From Rikenellaceae bacterium (GTDB taxonomy: Bacteria; Bacteroidota; Bacteroidia; Bacteroidales; Rikenellaceae): DNA of 53,353 nt. The notes beneath the pieces are model-generated. The model was not told where the DNA came from. It did no database searches and was given only the letters and a program-made list of their open reading frames with translations. Below, one piece after another: positions 44,932-53,353 of this stretch; position 1 is the stretch's first letter; the number at the start of each line of letters is the position of its first letter. The stretch is from contig SUZH01000006.1 of the NCBI GenBank assembly GCA_015060045.1, positions 1-53,353 of the forward strand, given 5' to 3'. A program made the position numbers and the translations under genes.

Positions 44932-46184
44932 AACAGCACCCCGTCACTACCGCTCAACCCACAATCGAGATTGCCGATGCCGAGCTGCTGACGCTCCGCA
45001 ACGGCATGCGACTCTACCTCCTACCGGCCAATGAATTTGCCGTCATGCGTCTGTCGCTGGTCTTTCGTGCCGGCTCTTCGCGCCAGCAGATCCCCTTCTC
45101 CGCATCAGCTACGGCCAATCTGTTGGCAGAGGGATCGGAGCACATGACCGCGCGCGAGATCTCCGAACAGCTGGATTTCCACGGCTCCTATTTTGACGTC
45201 AATACCGACCGCGACTACGCCTACATCAGCTTTGCAATGCTCTCGAAGTTCGTTCGTCCCACGCTGGAGGTAGCTGCCGAAATTCTATTACACCCCACCT
45301 TCCCCGAGGAGGAGGTCGAGACCTATCGACTCAAGCGCAAACAACGCCTGAAGATCGAGCGCCAGAAGGTCGATGTACGCGCCCGCGAGGCCTTTGCCGA
45401 GGCGATGTTTGGCGCCGAGCACCCCTATGGCGAACGTTTCGACGAGGAGGCATACGATCGTCTTACGCGTGCCGACATCGTGCAATTCTACCGTGCCCAC
45501 TACACCGCAGCCAACGCCTTTGCCGTCTGCAGTGGTCGTATCGGCGAGGAGGAGCGAGCCGCACTTTGTGCCCTTCTGGAGCAGTTCCCTGCAACCGATC
45601 CGACACCGCGCCCCGCCTTCCCGCCCATCCGCCAGCAACACGAAGTGCGCCTCAAGCATGAGGGGGCTGTACAATCCTCGATCCGCATCGGACGGCTGCT
45701 TTTTCCGCGCGAACACCCCGACTTTGTCGGTATGCAGGTCGTAGCGGCCGCGCTGGGCGGTTACTTTGGCTCGCGTCTGATGCAGAATCTGAGAGAGGAG
45801 CACGGCTTTACCTATGGTGTGATTTCGGCCATGGTGAATTTCGAGCGCGAGGGTTACCTGGCCATCGCCACGCAGGTCGGCTCGGAGGTGACCGAAGCAG
45901 CGCTCACGGAGATTCATGCCGAGATCGAGCGACTTCGCAGCGAACGCATGAGCGAGGAGGAGCTGCAGCTCGTCAAAAACATCATGACGGGCGAGATGAT
46001 GCGCATCTTGGACGGTCCGTTCGGCATTGCCGACGTGACGATCGAGAACATCCTCTGCGGCCGCACAAACGCCGTCATCACCGAAAACGTGGAGCGCATC
46101 CGCCGCACGACGCCCGAAGAGGTGCAACGGCTGGCCGAGAAGTACCTTCGCCGCGAAGACCTGGTGACGGTTGTAGTGGGATAA
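44928..46184 (+). CDS. M16 family peptidase homologue, non-catalytic subunit
   Basis: This 418-aa protein has the M16 fold (LRNGMRLYLLP start and a C-terminal GGYFGSRLMQNLREEHGFTYG segment typical of the R/Y subunit), but the zinc-site position reads LLAEGSEHMT and lacks HxxEH. It is therefore likely the inactive partner of the previous gene, supplying substrate-binding residues (R and Y). The start overlaps the upstream TGA (ATGA). The stop codon is followed by a composite palindromic element. Confidence 0.92.
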   Translation: MKQHPVTTAQPTIEIADAELLTLRNGMRLYLLPANEFAVMRLSLVFRAGSSRQQIPFSASATANLLAEGSEHMTAREISEQLDFHGSYFDVNTDRDYAYISFAMLSKFVRPTLEVAAEILLHPTFPEEEVETYRLKRKQRLKIERQKVDVRAREAFAEAMFGAEHPYGERFDEEAYDRLTRADIVQFYRAHYTAANAFAVCSGRIGEEERAALCALLEQFPATDPTPRPAFPPIRQQHEVRLKHEGAVQSSIRIGRLLFPREHPDFVGMQVVAAALGGYFGSRLMQNLREEHGFTYGVISAMVNFEREGYLAIATQVGSEVTEAALTEIHAEIERLRSERMSEEELQLVKNIMTGEMMRILDGPFGIADVTIENILCGRTNAVITENVERIRRTTPEEVQRLAEKYLRREDLVTVVVG

Positions 46185-46317
46185 GAGTTGAAAGTTGAGA
46201 GTTAGCTCAACAAAAAAGGGAGATGACCACAGGTTCAAGTCATCTCCCAATCTTTTTTTATTGAGCGTCTGAAAGCACGCAAAAACTTTCAACTTTTAAT
46301 TTTCAACTTTCAACTTA
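46185..46317. repeat. Composite palindromic element, copy 3 (minus orientation)
   Basis: GCTCAAC (46205-46211) pairs with ATTGAGC (46260-46266) with one G-U. The core GGGAGATGAC (46218-46227) pairs with GTCATCTCCC (46239-46248): both sides differ from the other copies so that pairing is kept. The right heptad arm (46284-46317) also encodes the last residues KLKVEN of the AsmA protein and its stop codon. Confidence 0.9.
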
Positions 46318-49001
46318 GCGATCTGCTCCTCGGCTTTTGCGACGAGGTTATCTGCCTGCTTTTTAGCCTCTGTTACGAGTTTCTCACCGGCTGCTTTGGC
46401 TGCTATTTCGGCCAATTTACCCTTCTTCGCTGCCTCCTCGACAAGTTTATCGCGCTGCTGCTCGGCAGCCGCCACGAGCTTCTCACCCGCACGTTTTGCC
46501 TCGGCTCGCAGGTTCTCGGCCTGCTTCTCGATCTCGGCCGAAAGGGACTCGCTGCCTGTGAGTTTCTGCACCTGCTCATCCAGCACATGCTTCACTGCCT
46601 CCTGGGCCGCCTCCTTCAAGCCGAGCTTGATTTCGGGCTTCGTGAAGGTACCGCCGATCCCGACATTGACCGTGCTCAATACCCCCTTCATCGCACCCTC
46701 GGGCAACGTCACCTTGGCCGTGTAATCAATCGTCTGATCCAGCCCCGTCGAGCCCGAAAGCGACATCTTCGTATCCCCCATCTTTAGATCGAAGGGCTTG
46801 GTCGAGATGCGACCGTCGCGGATCGTAAAGTCGATCAGCACGTTCTCCGCCTCGATTGCCTTCAGTTTATCCGAGTTGAGCGCCTTGGCCAGCGCATCGA
46901 GTGCGCCAATATTTTGCAGGCGGATGCTGGCCGACGAGAGCTGACCATGCGCATTCACGCTATTCATCACCGGCGACATGGTCTCATCGAGCAGGGTCGT
47001 CAGATCCATCGACAAGGAGTAGTTACCACCCGTCTTCTCGAAGAGCGGCACCAATTTCTGTACCAGCTCCAGCTGGCGGAAGGTCTCCTGGAACGAGGCC
47101 TGTTTCAGCGCCAAATCCATCGTAAAGGTCGGTTTCGCGGGGTCATTGGTTGCATAGCTTCCCGACGCCGTAGCCTGGCCCTCAAAGAGCTGCATAGCCA
47201 ACTTATCGAGCGACAACACACCACCCTTCATCGAAACGCCACCCGACACCTCGGAAAGCACCATCTGTTGGAAGAGGATCTTCTTCAGGTTGGTCGAGAG
47301 CGACAGGTTCAAATTCTCGGGAATCAGAATAGCACCCGACGAGGCCGCCTCGGTCGTCGTATCCGTCGTGTCTGTGGGCTCTGCAGATGCACTATCCACC
47401 TCGGTATCCGAAGCCATCGACTCCATCAATTGGTTCAGATTCAGCAACTCGGACTTCACGTACAGACGTCCCGCGAGCTGATCACCACGCAGCAGATAAC
47501 CCAGGTAGTTCGTAAGCTGACCATTGGCCGAGAGGTCGCTCTCGCCCACCATGAGCGACAATTCGCCGAGCGTCATGGCTGAGGGCGAAATGGTAGCTGC
47601 GGCACGCGTCAGCTGAATGGGGGGCAACGAGGCCATATCAACACCCAGCTGCTCTACGACAAACGTACCTTTGGCTTGCAACTGCTCGTAACGCTGCTTC
47701 TCGACGTCGGACATACGTCCTGCAGCCTGCAAATCGGCCGCAATCGAACCGGCGAGTTTCATCTCCTCGAGCGGATAGACCTGATCGATCATTCCCAGGT
47801 CAAGCTTACCGTTCAGCGTCGCACGCAGCGTAGGATCGCTGACGAGGTTCGTACCATAGAAGGTTGCCGACACCGCATTTTCGGCCATGCGCAAGCCAAA
47901 GCGCGACAGATCGACCACCGTGCGATCCATCACACCTCCCGGATTCGAGATCTTGGCCACGAGGTTGATATCAGTCACCGCCTTCGGGAGTGAAGCGTAC
48001 TGGAAACGACCCTCCTTGACCGTGGCATTCAGCTCAAACGAGGGCAATGCAGCACCTCGCATTTCACCACGTGCCCATGCCGAGAGGGCCAACTCGCCAC
48101 CGGCCGTGAGGCTGCGGAAATTCTTCGTATAGAAGGCCGGAATGAGCGATAGCACATCCTTGAACTGCACCTCGTCGGTGTCGAGCGTCAGATCCATCGC
48201 AATCGCCTCGTCCTCGAGGAGTTGTGCCCAACCATCGAGTGTCAGGGCAATGGCATTGAGACGCAAACGGTTTTTGGCAAAGCTGAAGCGCATCGCCTCC
48301 AGATCGGCACCGATCGTCGCATCGAACTCCACCTCGGCATCCGAAAGCATCGTCACGACACCCGATTTCAGGTAGAGCTGCTCCATGCGCAGGTTCAGAT
48401 CCAATTCGCTCTGAGCAGCCGACAGGTCGCCGCGAAGACGCAAATGAAGCGGCGAGGTCGAGCAGCGCATCTTGGTCGAATCATCCTCGTAACGAATCAC
48501 CGCATCCGAAATGCGGAAATCCTTCACGGCCAGCTTAAACGACGAGGGGGCACCCTCTTCGGCGGGTGCTGCAGCCTCTTCAACAACCAACTGCGGCTCC
48601 TCGGTCGGCTTCATCACATCCCAGTTCACCGCACCATCAGCCTCTTTCAAGGCATGGATCGAGGGCTGATCAAGCAGCACTTTCTTCACGACAATTCCAT
48701 CCCCGGTCAGGAGCGACAGCGGACTCACCACGGCCGAAATGCGCTCGGCTGCCACAATCGTATCCCCCTCGAAACGATCCACGCCCACCAGGGTCAGCCC
48801 CTTCAGGTCGAGCGATGCGTTCGGGAAGTGGCGGAGCAGCGAGATATGCAACTGCTCGAAATCGAGCTTGGCCTGCAACAATTCATTGGCCTCGTGCTTG
48901 ACGATCGTGGCGATCTTGCCACTCAGAAACGACGGAGCTACCAACAACACAACCAGCAGGATAACCAAGCCGGTCACGATCTTTTTAACCCATTTTTTCA
49001 T
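46296..49001 (-). CDS. AsmA family protein
   Basis: This 901-aa protein has one N-terminal membrane anchor (about residues 8-28), then the long beta-strand-rich AsmA region (for example HFPNASLDLKGLTLVGVDRF) that forms a lipid-carrying groove, a low-complexity E/T/A linker (around 540-570), the conserved AsmA C-terminal domain (LSGSTGLDQTIDYTAKVTLPEG, about 755-800) and finally a charged Ala/Lys/Glu coiled coil of about 85 residues. AsmA-like proteins are thought to carry phospholipids between membranes. Transcription is from a -7 element at 49027-49034 (TATCTTTG on the minus strand). The last six codons lie in a repeat element. Confidence 0.9.
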   Translation of the reverse strand: MKKWVKKIVTGLVILLVVLLVAPSFLSGKIATIVKHEANELLQAKLDFEQLHISLLRHFPNASLDLKGLTLVGVDRFEGDTIVAAERISAVVSPLSLLTGDGIVVKKVLLDQPSIHALKEADGAVNWDVMKPTEEPQLVVEEAAAPAEEGAPSSFKLAVKDFRISDAVIRYEDDSTKMRCSTSPLHLRLRGDLSAAQSELDLNLRMEQLYLKSGVVTMLSDAEVEFDATIGADLEAMRFSFAKNRLRLNAIALTLDGWAQLLEDEAIAMDLTLDTDEVQFKDVLSLIPAFYTKNFRSLTAGGELALSAWARGEMRGAALPSFELNATVKEGRFQYASLPKAVTDINLVAKISNPGGVMDRTVVDLSRFGLRMAENAVSATFYGTNLVSDPTLRATLNGKLDLGMIDQVYPLEEMKLAGSIAADLQAAGRMSDVEKQRYEQLQAKGTFVVEQLGVDMASLPPIQLTRAAATISPSAMTLGELSLMVGESDLSANGQLTNYLGYLLRGDQLAGRLYVKSELLNLNQLMESMASDTEVDSASAEPTDTTDTTTEAASSGAILIPENLNLSLSTNLKKILFQQMVLSEVSGGVSMKGGVLSLDKLAMQLFEGQATASGSYATNDPAKPTFTMDLALKQASFQETFRQLELVQKLVPLFEKTGGNYSLSMDLTTLLDETMSPVMNSVNAHGQLSSASIRLQNIGALDALAKALNSDKLKAIEAENVLIDFTIRDGRISTKPFDLKMGDTKMSLSGSTGLDQTIDYTAKVTLPEGAMKGVLSTVNVGIGGTFTKPEIKLGLKEAAQEAVKHVLDEQVQKLTGSESLSAEIEKQAENLRAEAKRAGEKLVAAAEQQRDKLVEEAAKKGKLAEIAAKAAGEKLVTEAKKQADNLVAKAEEQIAKLKVEN

Positions 49002-49026
49002 GGTCCAAAGCGATGTTTATTTGGAA

Positions 49027-49084
49027 CAAAGATACTATTTTTCTCCGAAAACGATTCGCCGTTGTCTGAAAAAGATTATCTTTG
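49027..49084. promoter_or_regulatory. Divergent -7 elements of the AsmA and Dpm1-like genes
   Basis: On the minus strand TATCTTTG (49027-49034) precedes the AsmA gene by 25 bp. On the plus strand TATCTTTG (49077-49084) precedes the Dpm1-like ATG by 22 bp. Both are perfect; -33 boxes are weak. Confidence 0.6.
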
Positions 49085-49106
49085 CAACAATTGAACTATT
49101 TTTTGC

Positions 49107-49826
49107 ATGAAAAAGCTGGTTATCATACCTACCTACAACGAACGCGAGAACATCGAGGCGATGATCGAAAAGGTGATGTCGCTCGAGGGCGCATTCGATC
49201 TGCTCGTTGTCGATGACGGTTCGCCCGACGGCACGGCCGAAGTGGTCGAGCAGTATCGTCAGGTCTATCACGGACGCATCCACCTGATTCGTCGCGCCGG
49301 CAAATTGGGACTCGGTACGGCCTACCTCGCGGGGTTCGAGTGGGGGCTGAAGGCCGGATATGAGCTCTTGGCCGAAATGGATTGCGACTTTTCGCACAAT
49401 CCCGACGACCTGGAGCGCCTGGCCGAGGCGGCCGAGGCGGGGGCGGATGTCGTGATCGGTTCGCGCTACGTGAAGGGGGTCAATGTGGTCAATTGGCCCA
49501 TGTCGCGCCTGTTGATGTCCTACTTCGCCTCGAAGTATGTCCGCATCGTGACGGGTATGCCGATCCACGACGCCACGGCGGGCTTTGTCTGCTACCGTCG
49601 CGCGGCGTTGGAAAAGATTCTCCAGAACCAGATCGAGATGAAGGGCTACGGCTTCCAGATCGAGATGAAATATACGGCCTGGCGCTTAGGGCTCAAGCTT
49701 CATGAGGAGTCGATCATCTTCACCGAGCGCCGCGAGGGTGCCTCAAAGATGTCGGGCGGCATCTTTGGCGAGGCGCTGTTTGGCGTGATGAAATTACGGT
49801 TTAAGAAGTTGAAAGTTGAATGTTGA
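49107..49826 (+). CDS. Dpm1-like polyprenol monophosphomannose synthase (GT2)
   Basis: This 239-aa protein is a GT-A glycosyltransferase with IIPTYNERENIEAMI, DDGSPDGT and the DxD-type DCDFSHNPDD, close to dolichol/polyprenol-phosphate mannose synthases. It lacks the C-terminal membrane segments of GtrB, as in bacterial Dpm1. It makes a polyprenyl-phosphate sugar, a possible donor for the ArnT-like enzyme, although the genes are 43 kb apart. The last codons (KKLKVEC) and stop lie inside the first heptads of a palindromic element, so the C-terminus has been rewritten by the repeat. Confidence 0.93.
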   Translation: MKKLVIIPTYNERENIEAMIEKVMSLEGAFDLLVVDDGSPDGTAEVVEQYRQVYHGRIHLIRRAGKLGLGTAYLAGFEWGLKAGYELLAEMDCDFSHNPDDLERLAEAAEAGADVVIGSRYVKGVNVVNWPMSRLLMSYFASKYVRIVTGMPIHDATAGFVCYRRAALEKILQNQIEMKGYGFQIEMKYTAWRLGLKLHEESIIFTERREGASKMSGGIFGEALFGVMKLRFKKLKVEC

Positions 49827-49913
49827 AAGTTGAAAGTTTTTTGTCGTGCTTTCAGCCGCTCAACAAAAAAAAATATGGGAGATAGTCAAACCGGTGGCTA
49901 TCTCCCTTTTTTT
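49807..49913. repeat. Composite palindromic element, copy 4 (plus orientation, right arm lost)
   Basis: Left heptads start at 49807, inside the end of the Dpm1-like gene. GCTCAAC is at 49858-49864 and the core GGGAGATAG (49877-49885) pairs with CTATCTCCC (49898-49906), followed by seven T. The right GTTGAGC and heptad arm are missing; ordinary sequence continues to the amylase stop codon. It still forms a terminator. Confidence 0.88.
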
Positions 49914-49940
49914 CATTAACCTTACCAACTATCAATTTAT

Positions 49941-51830
49941 CTATCGTTCAAACTCCACGACCAGCACACCGCGCGCCGGAACGGTCGTCTGATCGTTCAT
50001 CTCCACGGCCTCGCCCGTCAGGACATTGCGACCACCCTTCAGCGTCGAGGCGATCTCCTCGTAGTGCGACCAGGGCACCTGCTTCTTGCCACGCGAGTTG
50101 TTGGCAAAGACAAAGACAGCCTCCTCGTCCGTATAGCGGAAGAAGGCGTAGGTGTTGTGCTCGCGATCTACGAAGTGGAGCGTCTTGCCGTGGTGGATCA
50201 CCTCCTTCGTCTTGCGCCACTGGAAGATTTTGCGCGTAAAATCGAAGAGCTCCTTCACATCACCCGTGCGACCCTCCTCGCTAAAGAGGTTCACCTTATC
50301 CTCGGCCCAGCCACCCGGGGTATCGACACGCAGACCACCGTGGCCCTGCTTCAAATCCACCGAGCGGATCATCAACTCGTCACCCGTGTAGATCTGCGGA
50401 TAGCCGCGCATGGTGGCCAACAGGGCCATCGCAATCTTCATGCGACCCACATTGCCGCGCAGAATATCGGCCGTGCGATCCGTATCGTGATTACCCGAGA
50501 AGATCATCATCTTCGAAAGGTCGTGATAAACAAAGTCGTCCGAAACGGTGTTGTAGATGCGGATCATGCCGGCATCCCACTTCACCGAGTCGGTCGAAAG
50601 GGCTGCACACATTGCATCGCGCAACGGGAAGTCCATGATCGACGGCAGGTGGGTATCGAAACCATCCTTGTTCTGATTTCCACCCTGCCAATAGGCCAGC
50701 TGCGGAATATCGGCCGTCCAGCACTCACCCACGATATTGAGGTTCGGATACTCGGCCAACAGCGCCTCGCACCACTCGCTCATCGGCTGCTTCTCGTTGT
50801 AGGGGTAGGTATCGACACGCAGACCATCCAGATCGGCCCACTCGATCCACCACACGGCCCACTGCTTGAAATACTGCAACAGGTAGGGGTTATCGAGGTT
50901 CATATCGGGCATCGAGGTGTCGAACCAGCCGCTCTCCTGCAACTTCAGGTCATACTGCGAAGCGTTGGGATCCATATTGGTCGAGAAGAGCGCATTGGTG
51001 CGCGTAAAGGTGGGGAATTGGTGGATCCAATCCTCGAACGGCAGGTCCTCCATCCACCAGTGGGCGATACCGCAATGGTTCGTCACGATGTCCATGATGA
51101 TCTTCAGGTCGCGCTTGTGAGCCTCGGCCACATACTCCCGATACAGCTCATTCGTACCCATACGCGGGTCGATGTGGTAGTAGTCGGCACACGCGTAGCC
51201 GTGGTAGGAGTAGACCGGCTCGTTGTCGAGCAATAGGGGCGTGGACCAGATGGCCGTCATACCGAGGTCGGCGATGTAGTCCAGGTGGTCGATCATACCC
51301 TGCAGGTCACCACCGTGGCGGCCGTGCAGGTTCTCGCGATCAGCCTTCTCGAGCGTATCCTCCGTGCTGTCGATCTCGGGATTACCATTGGCAAAACGGT
51401 CGGGCATCAAGAGGTAGATGGCATCGGCCGTCGTAAAGCTTTTGCGCTCACGCGAACCCTCGCGACGTGCCTCCAGCTCATAGGGCACCTTGAACTGCTC
51501 CTCACCACGCGTAAAGACCAGGTAGCGCGTACCCGGCTCGGCTGCAGCATCGATCTCGACATCCAAGAAGAGGTAGTTGGGGCTATCGGCCTTGTGAATC
51601 TTGGTCACGCGGACACCACCGCCCTCGATCGACACCTCACACTCCGAAATCTGATCACCCTGCACCATGAGCTGCAAGGGAGTCGTCATGCCTACCCACC
51701 ACGAAAGGGGCTCGACGCGCTGTACCTGCCCCTCGGCGTCCTTAACCGACGTGGGATCAAACTGCGGAGCTGCCGCACACGAAAGAAGTGCCATAGCGAC
51801 AAAGGGAATTACAATATGTTTCAAATTCAT
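49941..51830 (-). CDS. GH13 alpha-amylase family lipoprotein
   Basis: This 629-aa protein has a lipoprotein signal (LLSC, C18), an N-terminal immunoglobulin-like cyclomaltodextrinase-type domain (to about 125), and a GH13 barrel with DIVTNHCG, GLRVDTYPY (nucleophile D340), VGECW (acid/base E369) and GNHDTD (D449), then a C-terminal beta domain. It is similar to neopullulanase/cyclomaltodextrinase-type enzymes such as SusA and should be periplasmic or surface-bound, cutting maltooligosaccharides. It follows another GH13 gene with a 78-bp spacer holding a hairpin terminator. No calcium motif was checked. Confidence 0.9.
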   Translation of the reverse strand: MNLKHIVIPFVAMALLSCAAAPQFDPTSVKDAEGQVQRVEPLSWWVGMTTPLQLMVQGDQISECEVSIEGGGVRVTKIHKADSPNYLFLDVEIDAAAEPGTRYLVFTRGEEQFKVPYELEARREGSRERKSFTTADAIYLLMPDRFANGNPEIDSTEDTLEKADRENLHGRHGGDLQGMIDHLDYIADLGMTAIWSTPLLLDNEPVYSYHGYACADYYHIDPRMGTNELYREYVAEAHKRDLKIIMDIVTNHCGIAHWWMEDLPFEDWIHQFPTFTRTNALFSTNMDPNASQYDLKLQESGWFDTSMPDMNLDNPYLLQYFKQWAVWWIEWADLDGLRVDTYPYNEKQPMSEWCEALLAEYPNLNIVGECWTADIPQLAYWQGGNQNKDGFDTHLPSIMDFPLRDAMCAALSTDSVKWDAGMIRIYNTVSDDFVYHDLSKMMIFSGNHDTDRTADILRGNVGRMKIAMALLATMRGYPQIYTGDELMIRSVDLKQGHGGLRVDTPGGWAEDKVNLFSEEGRTGDVKELFDFTRKIFQWRKTKEVIHHGKTLHFVDREHNTYAFFRYTDEEAVFVFANNSRGKKQVPWSHYEEIASTLKGGRNVLTGEAVEMNDQTTVPARGVLVVEFER

Positions 51831-51844
51831 GTTGCTGTGCTGTT

Positions 51845-51888
51845 AAAAAAGGCGTATGGAGGGGTCACCGGGACACCCTACCATACGC
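51845..51888 (-). terminator. Intercistronic hairpin between the two GH13 genes
   Basis: GCGTATGG (51852-51859) pairs with CCATACGC (51881-51888), with partial pairing within (AGGGGT with ACCCT). On the minus strand it is followed by six U (51845-51850). It could reduce expression of the downstream gene relative to the upstream one. Confidence 0.75.
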
Positions 51889-51908
51889 ACCCACCAATCC
51901 ATCGGGTT

Positions 51909-53264
51909 TTATTTCGTCAAAATTACATAGGCCCAGGGCTCCAGATGCAGCTCCTTGCCGGCCTCGATCGTTGCCTTCTCGCCCGTCATGGCGCAGGTGT
52001 ACTCACCGGCAGCTGCAACGGTCGGGATTACCGACTGCGGCTCAGCCGAGAGGTTAAAGAGGCACAACGCCTTGCTACCCTCCACCTCACGCGTGAAGGC
52101 CAGCACCTCCTCGACAACGCCCGTCAGGTAGACCAGCTCACCACCCTTCTCACCGGCCCAGAGTGCAGGCGTTGTGTGGCGCAACGCGTTGAGCGTGCGG
52201 TAGAAATCGGTGTACTCGTTAGCCTCCCAGCCCGGAATCGGGTCCTTCTCAAAGAACTCGAAGCGGTGGTCGTAGCCTACCTCCTGACCCGTGTAGATCA
52301 GCGGCTGACCCTGCGGCAGGACATAGGTCAAAGCGGCAAAGGTCTTGGCGGCAGCACCCAGACGCTCGAACTCGGTACCCGACCACGAATTCTCGTCGTG
52401 GTTCGAGGTGAACATGAGCTGGATAGCCTCGCGCGGATACTCGGTCGTAAACTCCTCGATCCACTGCTTCAGATCGCCCGTCGTCTGCTTGCCCTGGGCA
52501 ATGTTATTCATCACATCCTTCAACTTCCAGGCATAGCAGGCATCAAAGCCGTCAGCATGGAAATTCGGGCCCTCACCCTCGGCCAGGAAGTAGACATCGG
52601 GGTTGATGGCACGAATCTCGTTCCACGACTCGGTCCAGAACGGATCGGGCATCTCACCCGCCACGTCGCAACGGAAGCCATCTACACCCTTCTCGATCCA
52701 GAACTTCTGCACCTCCTTCATCTCCTTGCGGACATCCTCGCAGGCGTAGTTGAGTTTGGCGATATCCCACCAATCGTACTGCACAACAGGCTCACCCACC
52801 GAGTCGCGTACATACCACTCGGCCGGTTTCTCCGTCACCCAAGCGGCATCGGGCGAGGTGTGGTTAGCCACATAGTCCAGAATCACCTTAAAGCCCAGCT
52901 CGTGTGCCTTATTCAGGAAGCGCTCGAAATCGGCCATCGTACCGAACTCGGGGTTGATCTCGCGGTAGTTCTTGATGGCATAGTACGAACCCAGCGTACC
53001 TTTGCGACCCTTCTCGCCAATGGGGTGGATCGGCATGAGCCAGATAATATCTACGCCCAGCTCCTTGAGGAACGGCAGGCGCTCCTCGGCGGCTGCGAAG
53101 GTACCCTCGGCCGTCTGCTGACGTACGTTCATCTCATAGACCACCGAGTTATAAACCCACTCGGCATGACGATCTGCCACAACCTCCGTCTGCGTACCGC
53201 AGCTCGACAGAATCAGACCGCACAATGCGCCCAACAGCGCTACAAAGCTCAAATTACGTTTCAT
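51909..53264 (-). CDS. GH13 alpha-amylase family lipoprotein
   Basis: This 451-aa protein has a lipoprotein signal (LSSC, C22) and starts its GH13 barrel almost at once. The catalytic residues are D200 in GFRCDVAG, E229 in FLAEGEG and D290 in SNHDEN; VILDYVANHT is conserved region I. A short C-terminal all-beta domain ends the protein. It lacks the N-terminal extension of the following GH13 gene, which argues for a different, smaller alpha-amylase or glucosidase activity on starch fragments. It begins 13 bp after another gene of the operon. Confidence 0.9.
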   Translation of the reverse strand: MKRNLSFVALLGALCGLILSSCGTQTEVVADRHAEWVYNSVVYEMNVRQQTAEGTFAAAEERLPFLKELGVDIIWLMPIHPIGEKGRKGTLGSYYAIKNYREINPEFGTMADFERFLNKAHELGFKVILDYVANHTSPDAAWVTEKPAEWYVRDSVGEPVVQYDWWDIAKLNYACEDVRKEMKEVQKFWIEKGVDGFRCDVAGEMPDPFWTESWNEIRAINPDVYFLAEGEGPNFHADGFDACYAWKLKDVMNNIAQGKQTTGDLKQWIEEFTTEYPREAIQLMFTSNHDENSWSGTEFERLGAAAKTFAALTYVLPQGQPLIYTGQEVGYDHRFEFFEKDPIPGWEANEYTDFYRTLNALRHTTPALWAGEKGGELVYLTGVVEEVLAFTREVEGSKALCLFNLSAEPQSVIPTVAAAGEYTCAMTGEKATIEAGKELHLEPWAYVILTK

Positions 53265-53277
53265 GATATTGAACAGG

Positions 53278-53353
53278 TTAGTTTTTCGTTAAAATCTCAA
53301 ATCCGTTACCGGCTACCTCCACCGTCAGCTTGCCGTCGGGGGTCAGCGTGAAG
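53278..53353 (-). CDS. C-terminal end of an unidentified protein (partial)
   Basis: The window end holds the last 24 codons of a gene read on the minus strand, ending LTVEVAGNGFEILTKN and TAA at 53278. The gene is 13 bp from the GH13 gene that follows and belongs to the same operon. The fragment looks like the last beta strands of a beta-sandwich domain, possibly another glycan-handling protein. It is too short to identify. Confidence 0.7.
   Translation of the reverse strand, partial: FTLTPDGKLTVEVAGNGFEILTKN

Noticed and set aside
48142..49094. Plus-strand frames opposite the AsmA gene
   Set aside because: They mirror the AsmA coding sequence and give no plausible protein.
51285..53351. 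A 688-codon open frame crossing both amylase genes on the opposite strand
   Set aside because: It spans two real genes and their spacer, including the terminator, and has no recognisable domains.

Overview
The window comes from a Bacteroidota chromosome, most likely Alistipes or a close Rikenellaceae relative. The evidence is the start of a 16S rRNA gene with a Bacteroidales-like sequence, a moderately high GC content with gene ends packed tightly together, many promoters of the Bacteroidetes type (TTTG, 19-21 bp, TAnnTTTG) with almost no Shine-Dalgarno sequences, lipoproteins, a TonB receptor with an N-terminal carboxypeptidase-like domain, and starch-type GH13 lipoproteins. The genus is an inference. 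No phage, insertion sequence, tRNA or CRISPR array was seen.

Layout. 1-119 is the 5' end of a 16S gene (minus strand), preceded by three tandem rRNA promoters (316-559). 878-9163 is a cell-envelope island of two divergent operons. The minus operon holds an ArnT-like glycosyltransferase, a CDP-glycerol glycerophosphotransferase-like protein, a TagD-like cytidylyltransferase fused to a Gfo/Idh/MocA oxidoreductase, and an SDR. The plus operon holds an LtaS-like transferase, a GtrA protein and a GtrB-like glycosyltransferase. Next come rpmI-rplT, a metallo-beta-lactamase-fold lipoprotein, a KDG kinase, and a probable metal-handling operon (PqqD-like, Cys/His-rich membrane protein, TonB receptor, HMA protein). 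15.7-19.5 kb carries recQ, a 3'-5' exonuclease and rlmI. 19.6-23.6 kb carries yidC and a DUF349 protein. Then follow a response regulator without a kinase, ackA with a Ptb-type transacylase, a GNAT protein with a ROK regulator, fabD, a YgjP-like protease, rlmB, an ABC-F ATPase with rpe, and rmuC. 36.1-38.6 kb is a BlaI/M56 pair whose sensor also has an M23 peptidase domain. It is followed by pyruvate:ferredoxin oxidoreductase, a TlpA-like lipoprotein, a pair of M16 proteases, a large AsmA protein, a Dpm1-like glycosyltransferase and two GH13 amylase lipoproteins. The last 76 bp is the tail of another gene of the GH13 operon.

The most unusual content is in the spacers. A family of asymmetric palindromic elements, built of 7-bp-period arms around a hairpin, fills four of the seven convergent gene junctions and abuts the stop codons. 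A second, 112-bp palindromic element follows the stop codons of rlmB and the adjacent ABC-F gene. A third, cloverleaf-like 150-bp palindrome lies between rmuC and a 69-bp duplicate of the rmuC 3' end. Other spacers carry heptad repeats of different sequence but the same 7-bp period.

Metabolically the genes fit an anaerobic saccharolytic fermenter: GH13 enzymes, KDG kinase and ribulose-phosphate epimerase feed pyruvate, pyruvate:ferredoxin oxidoreductase makes acetyl-CoA, and the Ptb-like enzyme with acetate kinase makes ATP and acetate.
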